The notes under the pieces: model-generated | Told to the model about the DNA's origin: nothing | Seen by the model: only the letters and a program-made list of their open reading frames with translations | Database searches by the model: none | Position numbers and translations under genes: made by a program | NCBI GenBank assembly: GCA_963803875.1 | Contig: CAWDOA010000009.1 | Location: forward strand, 301,146-365,145 | Direction of reading: 5' to 3' | Length of the DNA: 64,000 bases | Source of the DNA: JABDIY01 sp963803875 | Lineage (GTDB): Bacteria > Actinomycetota > Acidimicrobiia > Acidimicrobiales > SZUA-35 | Shown: positions 56,427 to 64,000 of the stretch, one piece after another | Layout: every line of letters begins with the position of its first letter | How positions within the stretch are numbered: position 1 is the first letter of the stretch

Positions 56427-57641
56427 ATGTTGCCACTTCGGATCCTGTTCGCAGATGCGATCGATGCAGATCGTCTTGAACCGTTGATCGCTGGCGGTGT
56501 CGAGTGTGTTGTCGAGCCACAGCTCTCCGCTGACGATCTGCCCGATCGAATTCCCGGGTTTGATGGTCTCATCGTTCGCAGCACCAAGGTCTTCGCCGCC
56601 ACTATCGAAGCCGCCGACCGCCTCCAGTTCATTGTTCGAGCTGGCGCCGGCGTGGACAACATCGACTGCGACTCTGCCTCCGCCGCGGGAATCTTTGTCT
56701 GCAATGTGCCGGGCCGAAACGCAGTCGCGGTCGCCGAGCTCACCATGGGCCTACTCCTCGGAATCGACCGACGTATCGCCGACAACACCGCCGACCTTCG
56801 AAACGGCATATGGCAAAAGGGGCTTTACAGCAAAGCCGATGGTGTGCTCGGCAAGACGATTGGAATCATCGGGCTGGGAGAGATCGGGATGCAAGTTGCC
56901 AAACGGTCCAAAGCCTTCAGCCTGACCGTCGCCGCTGTGCGCAAAGAGGGCCGCTCGGCTCGGGTTCAGCAGAGAATCCGATCGATCGGCATCCGAATGG
57001 TAGACACCCTCGACGAACTCATCGCTGACTCCGACATCATCTCGCTCCACGTTCCGAAATCCGAGTCGACGATCGGCATGGTGGATGCTGAATTTCTTTC
57101 CAAAATGAAACCGGACGCGATTCTCCTGAACACCAGCCGAGGAGAAGTCGTGAACGAGCAGGACCTGCTCACCGCGCTCGACAATGGCCTTCGAGCCGGT
57201 CTCGATGTGTTTTCTGACGAGCCAAAAGCAAAGGACGGAAAGTTCGCCTCCGCAGTCGCCACTCACCCGAACGTTGTCGGAACTCATCACATCGGTGCCA
57301 GCACAGCCCAGGCACAACGTTCGGTGGCCGACGGGACAGTGGAGACGATCCGGGCGTTTATTGCCGGAAGCCCTATCAACGTCGTGAACATGAGCACCCA
57401 ACCGCACGGAGAGGCCAGCCTGATCATCAAACACCTGGACCGGGTGGGTGTTCTGGCGTCGGTATTCGAACTACTTCGGTCCGAGAATGTCAACGTGCAG
57501 GAGATGCAGAACCAATTGTTCAGCGGACCCGACGGTGCGGCCGTTGCCACCGTCAATGTGAACCACATGCCGCCAAAATCAACGTTGGAGTCTCTGGCCA
57601 ATCTCGAACACGTCCTCAATGTCACCACGACCCAAGCCTGA
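56427..57641 (+). CDS. serA: D-3-phosphoglycerate dehydrogenase
   Basis: This NAD-dependent enzyme performs the first step of serine biosynthesis (3-phosphoglycerate to 3-phosphohydroxypyruvate). It has 404 residues from ATG 56427, with GAGGTG upstream. NAD-binding IGIIGLGEIGMQVAKR, catalytic ILLNTSRGEVVNE (arginine) and GTHHIGASTAQAQ (histidine) are intact. The C-terminal 75 residues resemble an ACT domain (DRVGVLASVFELLRSENVNVQEMQNQ), so serine or another ligand may regulate it. serC follows after 11 nt. Confidence 0.92.
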   Translation: MLPLRILFADAIDADRLEPLIAGGVECVVEPQLSADDLPDRIPGFDGLIVRSTKVFAATIEAADRLQFIVRAGAGVDNIDCDSASAAGIFVCNVPGRNAVAVAELTMGLLLGIDRRIADNTADLRNGIWQKGLYSKADGVLGKTIGIIGLGEIGMQVAKRSKAFSLTVAAVRKEGRSARVQQRIRSIGIRMVDTLDELIADSDIISLHVPKSESTIGMVDAEFLSKMKPDAILLNTSRGEVVNEQDLLTALDNGLRAGLDVFSDEPKAKDGKFASAVATHPNVVGTHHIGASTAQAQRSVADGTVETIRAFIAGSPINVVNMSTQPHGEASLIIKHLDRVGVLASVFELLRSENVNVQEMQNQLFSGPDGAAVATVNVNHMPPKSTLESLANLEHVLNVTTTQA

Positions 57642-57652
57642 AAGAAACTGCC

Positions 57653-58762
57653 GTGACCACTTCTACTACCATCGCCCAACCGTTCAGGGCCTTCAATTTC
57701 TGCGCCGGACCGTGCGCTCTGCCGCTCGCTGTACTCGAAGAACTCTCGGCCGAACTGGTCGACTTTCAGGGCACTGGAATGTCGCTCATAGAAATGAGCC
57801 ATCGCGGACAAGAGTACGACGCGGTACATCACGACACGCTCGACCGGTTCCGGCGCCTGTTCGCCGTCCCCGAGGATTTCTCGATCCTGCTTCTTCAGGG
57901 AGGGGCGACCCTGCAATTTGCCATGGTGCCGATGAATGCTTCACAGCCCGCAGACAGTATCGGCTACGTAGTGGCGGGAACCTGGGGAAAGAAGGCGGTT
58001 GCAGACGCTCGCGTTCTACGACCCAACACGTATGAAGCCTGGAACGGTTCCGGCGGCGGCTTTCGGGCCATGCCGTCCCTCGATGATCTCGAGATCGCCG
58101 ACAACACCAGATATCTTCACGTCACTTCGAACGAGACCATCGGTGGTATCCGCATGTCGAGCTTCGATGATCCGGGCGTCCGGGTGGTGGCCGACATGAG
58201 CTCGGACTACCTCTCGCGTCCGATTCCCTGGGACCTGTTCGATGTGGTGTACGGCGGTGCCCAGAAGAATCTCGGTCCGGCGGGCCTGGCTGTGGTATTT
58301 GTCAGGAAGTCGGTAATGGAATCAGCACCACAGAATCCGGCATATCTCAGCTACAAGACCCATGCCGACGCCGATTCAATGGCCAACACACCACCCGTTT
58401 TTCCCATCTGGGCAACAGGCAAGGTGTTGTCCTGGATGGAACAGATGGGCGGCGTCGAAGCGATGCAGCGTCGAGCCGCCGATCGCTCCGGCCGGTTGTA
58501 TTCAGCAATCGAGTCGAGTGGCGGGTTCTACACAAGTCCGGTGAACGCCGAGGATCGATCTCACACCAATATTGTGTTTCGGCTCGGGTCCGAAGAACTC
58601 GAGCAGCGGTTCATCTCCGAAGCGAAAGCCGAGAAGCTCCTGTTCTTGAAAGGCCATCGTTCGGTTGGAGGTATCCGGGCCAGCGTCTACAACGCCACAC
58701 CCGACGAAAGCGTCGAGGCGCTGATCAACTTCATGTCAGTTTTTGCCACACGAGCGGGTTGA
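57653..58762 (+). CDS. serC: Phosphoserine aminotransferase
   Basis: This is the second step of serine biosynthesis, a PLP-dependent class V aminotransferase. It has 369 residues from GTG 57653. NFCAGPCALPLAVLEEL opens the fold, LLLQGGATLQFAMVPMN is the phosphate/PLP loop, and VYGGAQKNLGPAGLAVVFV contains the PLP lysine. GHRSVGGIRASVYNA near the end is also typical. It sits between serA and a DUF1015 gene; the latter starts at or beside its stop, so a three-gene operon is likely. Confidence 0.94.
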   Translation: MTTSTTIAQPFRAFNFCAGPCALPLAVLEELSAELVDFQGTGMSLIEMSHRGQEYDAVHHDTLDRFRRLFAVPEDFSILLLQGGATLQFAMVPMNASQPADSIGYVVAGTWGKKAVADARVLRPNTYEAWNGSGGGFRAMPSLDDLEIADNTRYLHVTSNETIGGIRMSSFDDPGVRVVADMSSDYLSRPIPWDLFDVVYGGAQKNLGPAGLAVVFVRKSVMESAPQNPAYLSYKTHADADSMANTPPVFPIWATGKVLSWMEQMGGVEAMQRRAADRSGRLYSAIESSGGFYTSPVNAEDRSHTNIVFRLGSEELEQRFISEAKAEKLLFLKGHRSVGGIRASVYNATPDESVEALINFMSVFATRAG

Positions 58763-59909
58763 GTTGGCAGCAATCGCCCCCCTCGAGCTCCGACTGATTC
58801 GGTCCGACTGGACCGACCGGGTTCCTTCGCCAGCTCATGATGCACTCACGCCGGCACAACGACGCGCCCACCTTCGCGACCACCCCGACTCCTACCTCGG
58901 CGTCACGAAGGGACCCGAAGACTATGAGGGAGGCGAAGCACTCTCGGCCCGCGATCTTGTGGGCCGAGGTCGTCGAGCACTCGAGGCGCTACTCGATTCC
59001 CACGCGTTCTCCGAGATTCGAGACGAATGCTTCTATGCCTACCGTCTCGAACTGGACAGTTGGTCGCAGATCGGGATCGTCGGTGGCGTCCATCTCGACG
59101 ACTACAAGTCCGGAAACATCCGAATTCACGAGGCAATCCAGCCCGAGCGGGCCGCACATCTCGCATTACATTCAGAGGTTGTCGGAGCTCAGAGCAGTCC
59201 GATCGCTGTCGCTCATCATCCGAAACGGCAGATAGCCGACATCTTGGAAAGAATCGAGTCCCAGGACCCCGAGGTGCAGTTCTCGATGCCCGATGGGCTG
59301 GAGCAGACAATTTGGACACTGCCCCCGACCAGCAACACGGTCATCGGTGAGGTATTGGAGGACTCCCGGCTGTACCTGATCGATGGCCATCACCGAACCG
59401 CCGCAGCAGCACTTCAATATGCCAATGGCGGGTCACCATGGGTCTTGGCAGCCTTGTTCTCCACCGACCAGCTTCAAAACCGAGCCTTCCATCGGTTTGC
59501 CAGTTCGATGGCAGATGAACCATTGGCCGACCTACTCCAGATCGAGGGTGCTCAGCACGGCCGTATCGGTGACGGGAGCGGTCACCTCCAGGTGTATTTC
59601 GGAGGGGAATGGATCACGCTGCCCCACCAACGGGCTCATCGGCCCCTGGAGCGACTCGATGTGTGGCAGTTCGAACAGATCGTTCGACCACGATTGGGTC
59701 CCGACGTGGTTGTCCGATACCAGATGGCCCACGGTGACGAGGACGCCCTGCTTGGGTCGGTCGACGAATCGGGCGAGTTGCTGGTGTTGATGACGCCGGT
59801 GACGATGCCTCAACTCTTCGCCGTCGCCGACGCAGGTGACGTCATGCCGCCGAAGTCCACGTACTTCGAGCCGAAGGTCCGGAGCGGAATCTTCCTCCGC
59901 CATTTGTAG
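58743..59909 (+). CDS. DUF1015 family protein in the serine operon
   Basis: This encodes up to 388 residues; TTG 58743 overlaps serC, and TTG 58764, just after the serC stop, is equally possible. Family features are HPDSYLGVTKGPED, FYAYRLELDS, GIVGGVHLDDYKSGNIRIHE and the conserved LYLIDGHHRTAAAALQYA, whose GHHR may be catalytic or metal-binding. The C-terminal part has MPPKSTYFEPKVRSGIFLRHL. DUF1015 proteins lack an established biochemical role. Immediate coupling to serA-serC suggests a role in serine or phosphoserine metabolism, but this is inference from context only. Confidence 0.85.
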   Translation: MPHERVELAAIAPLELRLIRSDWTDRVPSPAHDALTPAQRRAHLRDHPDSYLGVTKGPEDYEGGEALSARDLVGRGRRALEALLDSHAFSEIRDECFYAYRLELDSWSQIGIVGGVHLDDYKSGNIRIHEAIQPERAAHLALHSEVVGAQSSPIAVAHHPKRQIADILERIESQDPEVQFSMPDGLEQTIWTLPPTSNTVIGEVLEDSRLYLIDGHHRTAAAALQYANGGSPWVLAALFSTDQLQNRAFHRFASSMADEPLADLLQIEGAQHGRIGDGSGHLQVYFGGEWITLPHQRAHRPLERLDVWQFEQIVRPRLGPDVVVRYQMAHGDEDALLGSVDESGELLVLMTPVTMPQLFAVADAGDVMPPKSTYFEPKVRSGIFLRHL

Positions 59910-59949
59910 CGGTTGGGTCGTCGCCGATGCTCAGGATCGGTGGGTGTCG

Positions 59950-59955
59950 TAGGCT
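59950..59955 (+). promoter_or_regulatory. Leaderless-type -10 box (TAGGCT) of the class III aminotransferase
   Basis: TAGGCT is followed by 6 nt and GTG 59962, with no ribosome-binding site between. Confidence 0.48.
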
Positions 59956-59961
59956 GAGCAC

Positions 59962-61245
59962 GTGAACCAGTCGTTGTTGAACCGCTACAAGAACGTGCTT
60001 CCAGGCTTCCTGAGCCCGTACTACGCCGAACCACTTCAGATCGACCGAGGTGAGGGCAGTTGGATCTTCACTCCTGACGGAGACAGATACCTCGATTTTT
60101 TCGGCGGCGTGCTGACCACAATGATTGGACACAACCATCCGCGGGTCACCGCCGCTATCCAAGCCCAGGCTGCCAAGGTGATGCACACGTCCACGCTGTA
60201 TCTCAACGAGCCCATGATTCAGCTCGCCGAACGCATCGCCAGCCTGTCGGGGATACCCGACGCTCGGGTTTTCCTCACTCCCTCCGGCACCGAAGCAAAC
60301 GACACTGCGATCCTGCTGGCTACCTCGTACCGGAAGTCGAATCAGATTCTGGCGATGCGAAACAGCTACCACGGCCGCAGCTTCACTGCCCAGGCCATCA
60401 CCTCACATTCCTCGTGGGGAGCCACCAGCACATCGGGCCTCAAGGTCACCTTTGTGCAAGGCCCCTACAAACTCCGGTCACCGTTCGCTGCGCTGCACGG
60501 CGATGACTACACCAAAGCCTGCACCGAAGACCTGCTCCAACTGCTCGACATGACCGGAGCCGGCGACGTGGCCGGAATGATCGCCGAGCCGATCCAAGGA
60601 GTTGGTGGGTTCGCCACCCCCCCTGACGGCTTCTTCGGGGCCATGAAGAAGGAGCTCGACAACCGCGGGATACTGTTCATTTCCGACGAGGTCCAGACCG
60701 GATGGGGCCGTACCGGTGAACACTTCTGGGGATATGAGGCCCACGGGATCGTGCCGGACATGCTCACATTTGCCAAGGGGGTTGGCAACGGGGTTTCGCT
60801 GGCCGGAATCGTGGCCAGAGCCGAGATCTTCGACACGATCAACGTCACCCACTTCTCCACCTTTGGGGGAAATCCACTCTCGGCTGCGGGTGGGTTGGCA
60901 ACGATCAACGAGGTGGTCGAGAACGATCTGCAAGGAAACGCCCTTCGCATGGGTGGCCAACTCCGAGCCGCCCTCGACGAGCTGGCGGAGGAGACGCCCT
61001 GGCTCATTGAAGCTCGTGGCAAAGGGCTCATGCAGGCGGTTGAGACCGTTCAGCCCGGTACGAATGAGCCATCGCCTGAACACGCTGTTGAGATGATGGA
61101 ACGATGTAAGGACCACGGCCTGCTTGTCGGGAAGGGTGGCCTGTACGGAAACGTCCTTCGGATCGCGCCCATGATGAATGTGAGCGCTGAAGACATGGAA
61201 ACCGGTATCGCTCGAATCCGGGCGGCAGCCCGAGACATCTCGTAA
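59962..61245 (+). CDS. Class III aminotransferase (AGXT2/beta-alanine type)
   Basis: This PLP-dependent omega- or alanine-glyoxylate-type aminotransferase has 427 residues from GTG 59962. Markers include GDRYLDFFGGVLTTMIGHNHP, LTPSGTEANDTAILLA, RNSYHGRSFTAQAI, LFISDEVQTGWGRTG and the PLP lysine in LTFAKGVGNG. It is 27 nt upstream of an mmsA-type dehydrogenase. Together they could convert beta-alanine or 3-aminoisobutyrate to its semialdehyde and then to acetyl- or propionyl-CoA, as in pyrimidine or valine breakdown. The exact amino donor is not determined. Confidence 0.9.
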   Translation: MNQSLLNRYKNVLPGFLSPYYAEPLQIDRGEGSWIFTPDGDRYLDFFGGVLTTMIGHNHPRVTAAIQAQAAKVMHTSTLYLNEPMIQLAERIASLSGIPDARVFLTPSGTEANDTAILLATSYRKSNQILAMRNSYHGRSFTAQAITSHSSWGATSTSGLKVTFVQGPYKLRSPFAALHGDDYTKACTEDLLQLLDMTGAGDVAGMIAEPIQGVGGFATPPDGFFGAMKKELDNRGILFISDEVQTGWGRTGEHFWGYEAHGIVPDMLTFAKGVGNGVSLAGIVARAEIFDTINVTHFSTFGGNPLSAAGGLATINEVVENDLQGNALRMGGQLRAALDELAEETPWLIEARGKGLMQAVETVQPGTNEPSPEHAVEMMERCKDHGLLVGKGGLYGNVLRIAPMMNVSAEDMETGIARIRAAARDIS

Positions 61246-61272
61246 CCCAACCTTCTGCGGAGGAGCATCCAA

Positions 61273-62758
61273 GTGAAGTCGATCGATCATCTCATCGGAG
61301 GCAGGATCCGTGCCGGAACATCGGGCAGAACCAAGCCGGTCTTCAACCCGGCCAGCGGTGAACAGACGGCGACGGTGTCGTTGGCGACCGCCGGCGAAGT
61401 AGATGCCGCTGTCCGAGTAGCTCACGAGGCCTACCTGGAATGGCGAGACGTGAGCATCGCCAAACGAACCAAGACGATGTTCCGGTTCCGCAATCTCGTC
61501 GAGGCCAACGTTGATGCTCTGGCAAGCACCCTCACATCGGAACATGGAAAGGTCCTCTCCGACTCAGCCGGGGAAGTTTGCCCGAGGCCTCGAGAACATC
61601 GAGTACGCGTGCGGCCTTTCAGAATCGCTGAAAGGTGAAATGAGTGAGAATGCCTCTACCGGCGTCGACGTCCTGTCGGTTCGGCGACCGCTGGGCGTGG
61701 TTGCGGGAATCACGCCATTCAACTTCCCGGCAATGATCCCGTTGTGGACGATTCCCAACGCCATTGCAGCGGGCAACGCCTTTGTTCTCAAACCCTCCGA
61801 ACGCGATCCTTCGACGCCAATGTCGATCGCTGAGCTGTTCCACGAGGCTGGCTTTCCCGATGGGCTTCTCAACGTTGTCAACGGCGACAAGGAGGCGGTC
61901 GACGCCATTCTGAGTCACGACTTGGTACGGGCTGTCAGCTTCGTCGGGTCGACCCCGATCGCAAAGTACATCTACTCGACCGCTGCGGCCAACGGCAAGC
62001 GAGTGCAGGCGCTCGGCGGCGCAAAGAACCACATGGTGGTTCTACCCGACGCCGATATCGAAATGGCAGCTGACGCAGCCGTGTCAGCCGCCTACGGTTC
62101 CGCCGGCGAGCGATGTATGGCGATTTCGGTGATCGTCGCCGTCGGAGATAGCGCCGATCCGCTGGTCGAGGCGATCCGAACGCGAACCGATTCGCTGGTT
62201 ATCGGGCCAGGCACCGACCCTGCATCGGAGATGGGTCCCTTGATCACAGCCGAGCATCGAATCGTGTGGCGGGCTACATCGATGCCGGGAACCGTGAGGG
62301 AGCCACGGTCGTGGTGGACGGGCGGGAAAAGGTCTTCGACAGCGAAGGTTTCTTCCTTGGAGTGAGCCTGATCGACAACGTCAGCACCGACATGTCCGTA
62401 TACCGCGATGAGATTTTCGGTCCGGTGTTGAGCGTCGTCCGCGTGGCTACGTTCGGTGACGCAATCGACATGATCGATGCAAACGCATGGGGTAACGGCA
62501 CCGCCATCTACGCCCGCGATGGCGGCGCTGCCAGACAGTTCCAGCAAGAAGTCGAGGCGGGCATGGTGGGGATCAACGTTCCGGTTCCGGTCCCGGTGGG
62601 TTACCACAGCTTCGGAGGCTCGAATGACAGCTTCTTCGGCGACACAACGATGTACGGACCGGAAGGGATTCGGTCTGCACCGGCCCAAGGTCATCACATC
62701 ACGGTGGCCGGACCCGGCCACAAGCGAGATAGATCTGGGCTTTCCAACCAACACGTAG
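61273..62758 (+). CDS. mmsA: Methylmalonate/malonate-semialdehyde dehydrogenase (CoA-acylating), three frame breaks
   Basis: The GTG start at 61273 has GGAGGAG 8 nt upstream. Successive frames carry IDHLIGGRIRAGTSGR to LTSEHGKVLSDSAGE, then RPLGVVAGITPFNFPAMIPL, the catalytic cysteine region YGSAGERCMAISV, then VYRDEIFGPVLSVVRV and GINVPVPVPVGYHSFGG, and finally VITSRWPDPATSEIDLGFP ending at 62758. Breaks lie near 61577 (extra G), 62262 (one A missing from a run) and 62672 (extra base). Repaired length is about 494, normal for MmsA, which oxidises semialdehydes to acyl-CoA with NAD. PVPVPVGYHSF is family-specific. The clean repair at each break suggests sequencing indels. The 3' end overlaps convergent rsmB by 65 nt. 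Confidence 0.87.
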
Positions 62759-63843
62759 TGCCGGACCTGTCTACGGGGCCCAAACGCCTGACTCCACATT
62801 CCGTCGCTCTCACCGTCAGGAAGTCTGGCCACCGGATCACCGACGGCTCCCAGTCGATGGCGTCGACCACTCCACTGGTCTCTGCGGCCGTCATCGTGCA
62901 CACGCTGTAGATCAAACGACCCCCGGACTTGATGAGAGGCAATGCCGCGCACAGAAGTTGTTGCTGTAGGACTCCCAGCCTGTCGGGCACGTCCGGGATC
63001 GATCCGCCGACGCGCGTCTGGACGCCGACGAAGACTTCCAAGGCCCGAACAGGGAGCGTCGAGCAGAACAACATCTGCGCACCCTGGTCGAACCGGAAAG
63101 AAGCGACCATCGGCGGCGACAGAAGCAATTCCGGATCGGATCGACTTTGCATTCCGAGCCATGAGACGAGCCCGTTTGAAGCGGAGATCGCCAGCGACGA
63201 CACTGGCCCCTGTTCTGGCGATACCGGTGGCCTTGCCGCCGGGCGCAGCGCAGATATCGAGGACCAGATCGCCCGGCTCGCCGCCCACCATCGCCACCAC
63301 CTCCTGGCTGGCCGGGTCTTGCACATACCCGTCGCGACGAATGTGGGTGGTGGCTGGCTTGTTCATCGCCTCGAGTGCCGCCAGCGTTTCGGCTCGGCCG
63401 ATGTCTGCGGCCAGTCGCTCGATCATCCAGTCCGGATAGCTGAGACGTACGCCATCGGTCGGGAACTCCGGTGTTGTTGCCGCCACCTTGCGCAAGACGG
63501 CGTTGATCAGACCACGAACCCGCTTCCTCGCTGAACTCACCGTTGCGTCAACTGCTGCGTGCGCCGGGGTGTCCATGAAGTGAAGTTGGTACGTGCCGAT
63601 CTGGAGGACGGCTCGCACATGGGCGTCGATCTCGCCCATCAAGAACGGCTCGATGATGAAGTCGAGGGCTCGGCGCATCCGGGTGGTCCCGTAGACAAGT
63701 TCGGTCACAAACCCTCGGTCTCGAGTCGAAAGGCTCGTCTTGTCGATCATGGGTCCTAACACGAGGTTTGCAAACGCTCCCCCGTCCTGGACTCGCTCGA
63801 TCGCCTCGATCGCGATCTTGCGTGTTTCGATTCCTGAACTCAC
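62694..63843 (-). CDS. rsmB: 16S rRNA m5C967 methyltransferase RsmB, frameshifted
   Basis: GTG 63843 overlaps the stop of fmt (GTGA). The N-terminal NusB-like domain (IAIEAIERVQDGGAFANLVL, DRGFVTELVYGTTRMRRALD) is followed by the methyltransferase core. It has LVLDICAAPGGKATGIA for SAM binding, VVLLDAPCSGLGSLRRRPD with one conserved cysteine, and, after a frame break near 62993 (one extra G), DVPDRLGVLQQQLLCAALPLIKSGGRLIYSVCTMTAAET with the catalytic cysteine. The frame ends at 62694. The C-terminal 35 residues look atypical for RsmB, so a further indel near 62790 is possible and the end is uncertain. The fmt-rsmB order is common in bacteria. Confidence 0.87.
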
Positions 63844-64000
63844 CGACCCAGAATCTCGCCACTGGGCCGGGCGCCGTTCCACCACGCTTTGGCATCCATG
63901 CGAGGTTTGCCGGCCGGTTGTACCTCCACCAACTCGAGCGCAACTACACTTCGACCATCGGGATCTGGTTGTGTTCGAACAGTTGCCTGCGCTGGCTTCA
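63840..64000 (-). CDS. fmt: Methionyl-tRNA formyltransferase, C-terminal end, truncated by window edge
   Basis: The last 53 or so codons of a leftward gene enter from the right edge. They read RSVVALELVEVQPAGKPRMD, then AKAWWNGARPSGEILGR and stop TGA 63840-63842. This matches the C-terminal domain of Fmt, which formylates initiator Met-tRNA. The stop overlaps the rsmB GTG, as expected for a coupled fmt-rsmB pair. The catalytic domain lies outside the window. Confidence 0.82.
   Translation of the reverse strand, partial: KPAQATVRTQPDPDGRSVVALELVEVQPAGKPRMDAKAWWNGARPSGEILGR

Noticed and set aside
62092..62693. Continuation of the rsmB start frame to 62092
   Set aside because: It results from the frame break near 62993; beyond it the frame is antisense to mmsA and shows no RsmB features.

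Overview
The window looks like a GC-rich actinobacterial chromosome segment, most likely from an Acidimicrobiia/Ilumatobacter-like lineage. Supporting signs are a HelZ-like SNF2 helicase, an HNH/DUF222 endonuclease, the ribD-ribE-ribBA and ribH-hisE-hisG sets, the infC-rpmI-rplT-trmH-pheS-pheT operon, many GTG/TTG starts, and many start codons lying only 6-8 nt downstream of a TANNNT box (leaderless-type promoters). I see no rRNA, tRNA, CRISPR array, insertion sequence or prophage. The lineage call rests on gene content only.

Layout. 1-11471: 5' part of a HelZ-like helicase (-, runs off the left edge), a small membrane protein (+), a TRAP transporter operon dctQ-dctM-dctP (-), a metal-dependent hydrolase-like gene (+), DedA (-), acyl-CoA dehydrogenase (-), nitroreductase (+) and cytochrome P450 (-). 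11595-19240: one very large gene whose product joins a membrane-anchored HD-GYP c-di-GMP phosphodiesterase to cadherin/Ig-like repeats and two lamin-tail domains. 19277-28840: TPR protein, TPR-AAA ATPase, HrpA helicase, PGPGW membrane protein, pyrophosphatase, uridine kinase, M3 peptidase. 28869-37748: a two-way cluster of four ATP-grasp ligases, two alpha/beta-hydrolases and a GCS2-type amidoligase with CBS domains, probably a pathway making an unknown amide-linked metabolite. 37859-41449: a disrupted secreted galactose-oxidase-like protein and the HNH endonuclease. 41497-47062: the infC to pheT translation operon with a structured leader. 47286-50194: DUF1844 protein and a CHASE-GGDEF-EAL protein. 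50484-55652: ribH-hisE-hisG converging on mogA-ribD-ribE-ribBA. 55702-62758: PCu(A)C lipoprotein, serA-serC-DUF1015, class III aminotransferase and mmsA-type dehydrogenase. 62694-64000: rsmB and the 3' end of fmt.

A dominant property of this sequence is frameshifts. About two dozen are seen across at least a dozen otherwise well-preserved genes, including essential ones (pheT, rsmB, probably infC). Most look like single extra bases. The simplest reading is uncorrected indels in the assembly, so I give such genes as single loci spanning the shifts and state where each frame breaks. Genuine decay, or less likely frequent frameshifting, cannot be excluded from sequence alone.

The two loci most worth follow-up are the HD-GYP/giant-adhesin fusion, which could put c-di-GMP turnover and surface adhesion in one polypeptide, and the ATP-grasp/GCS2/esterase cluster.
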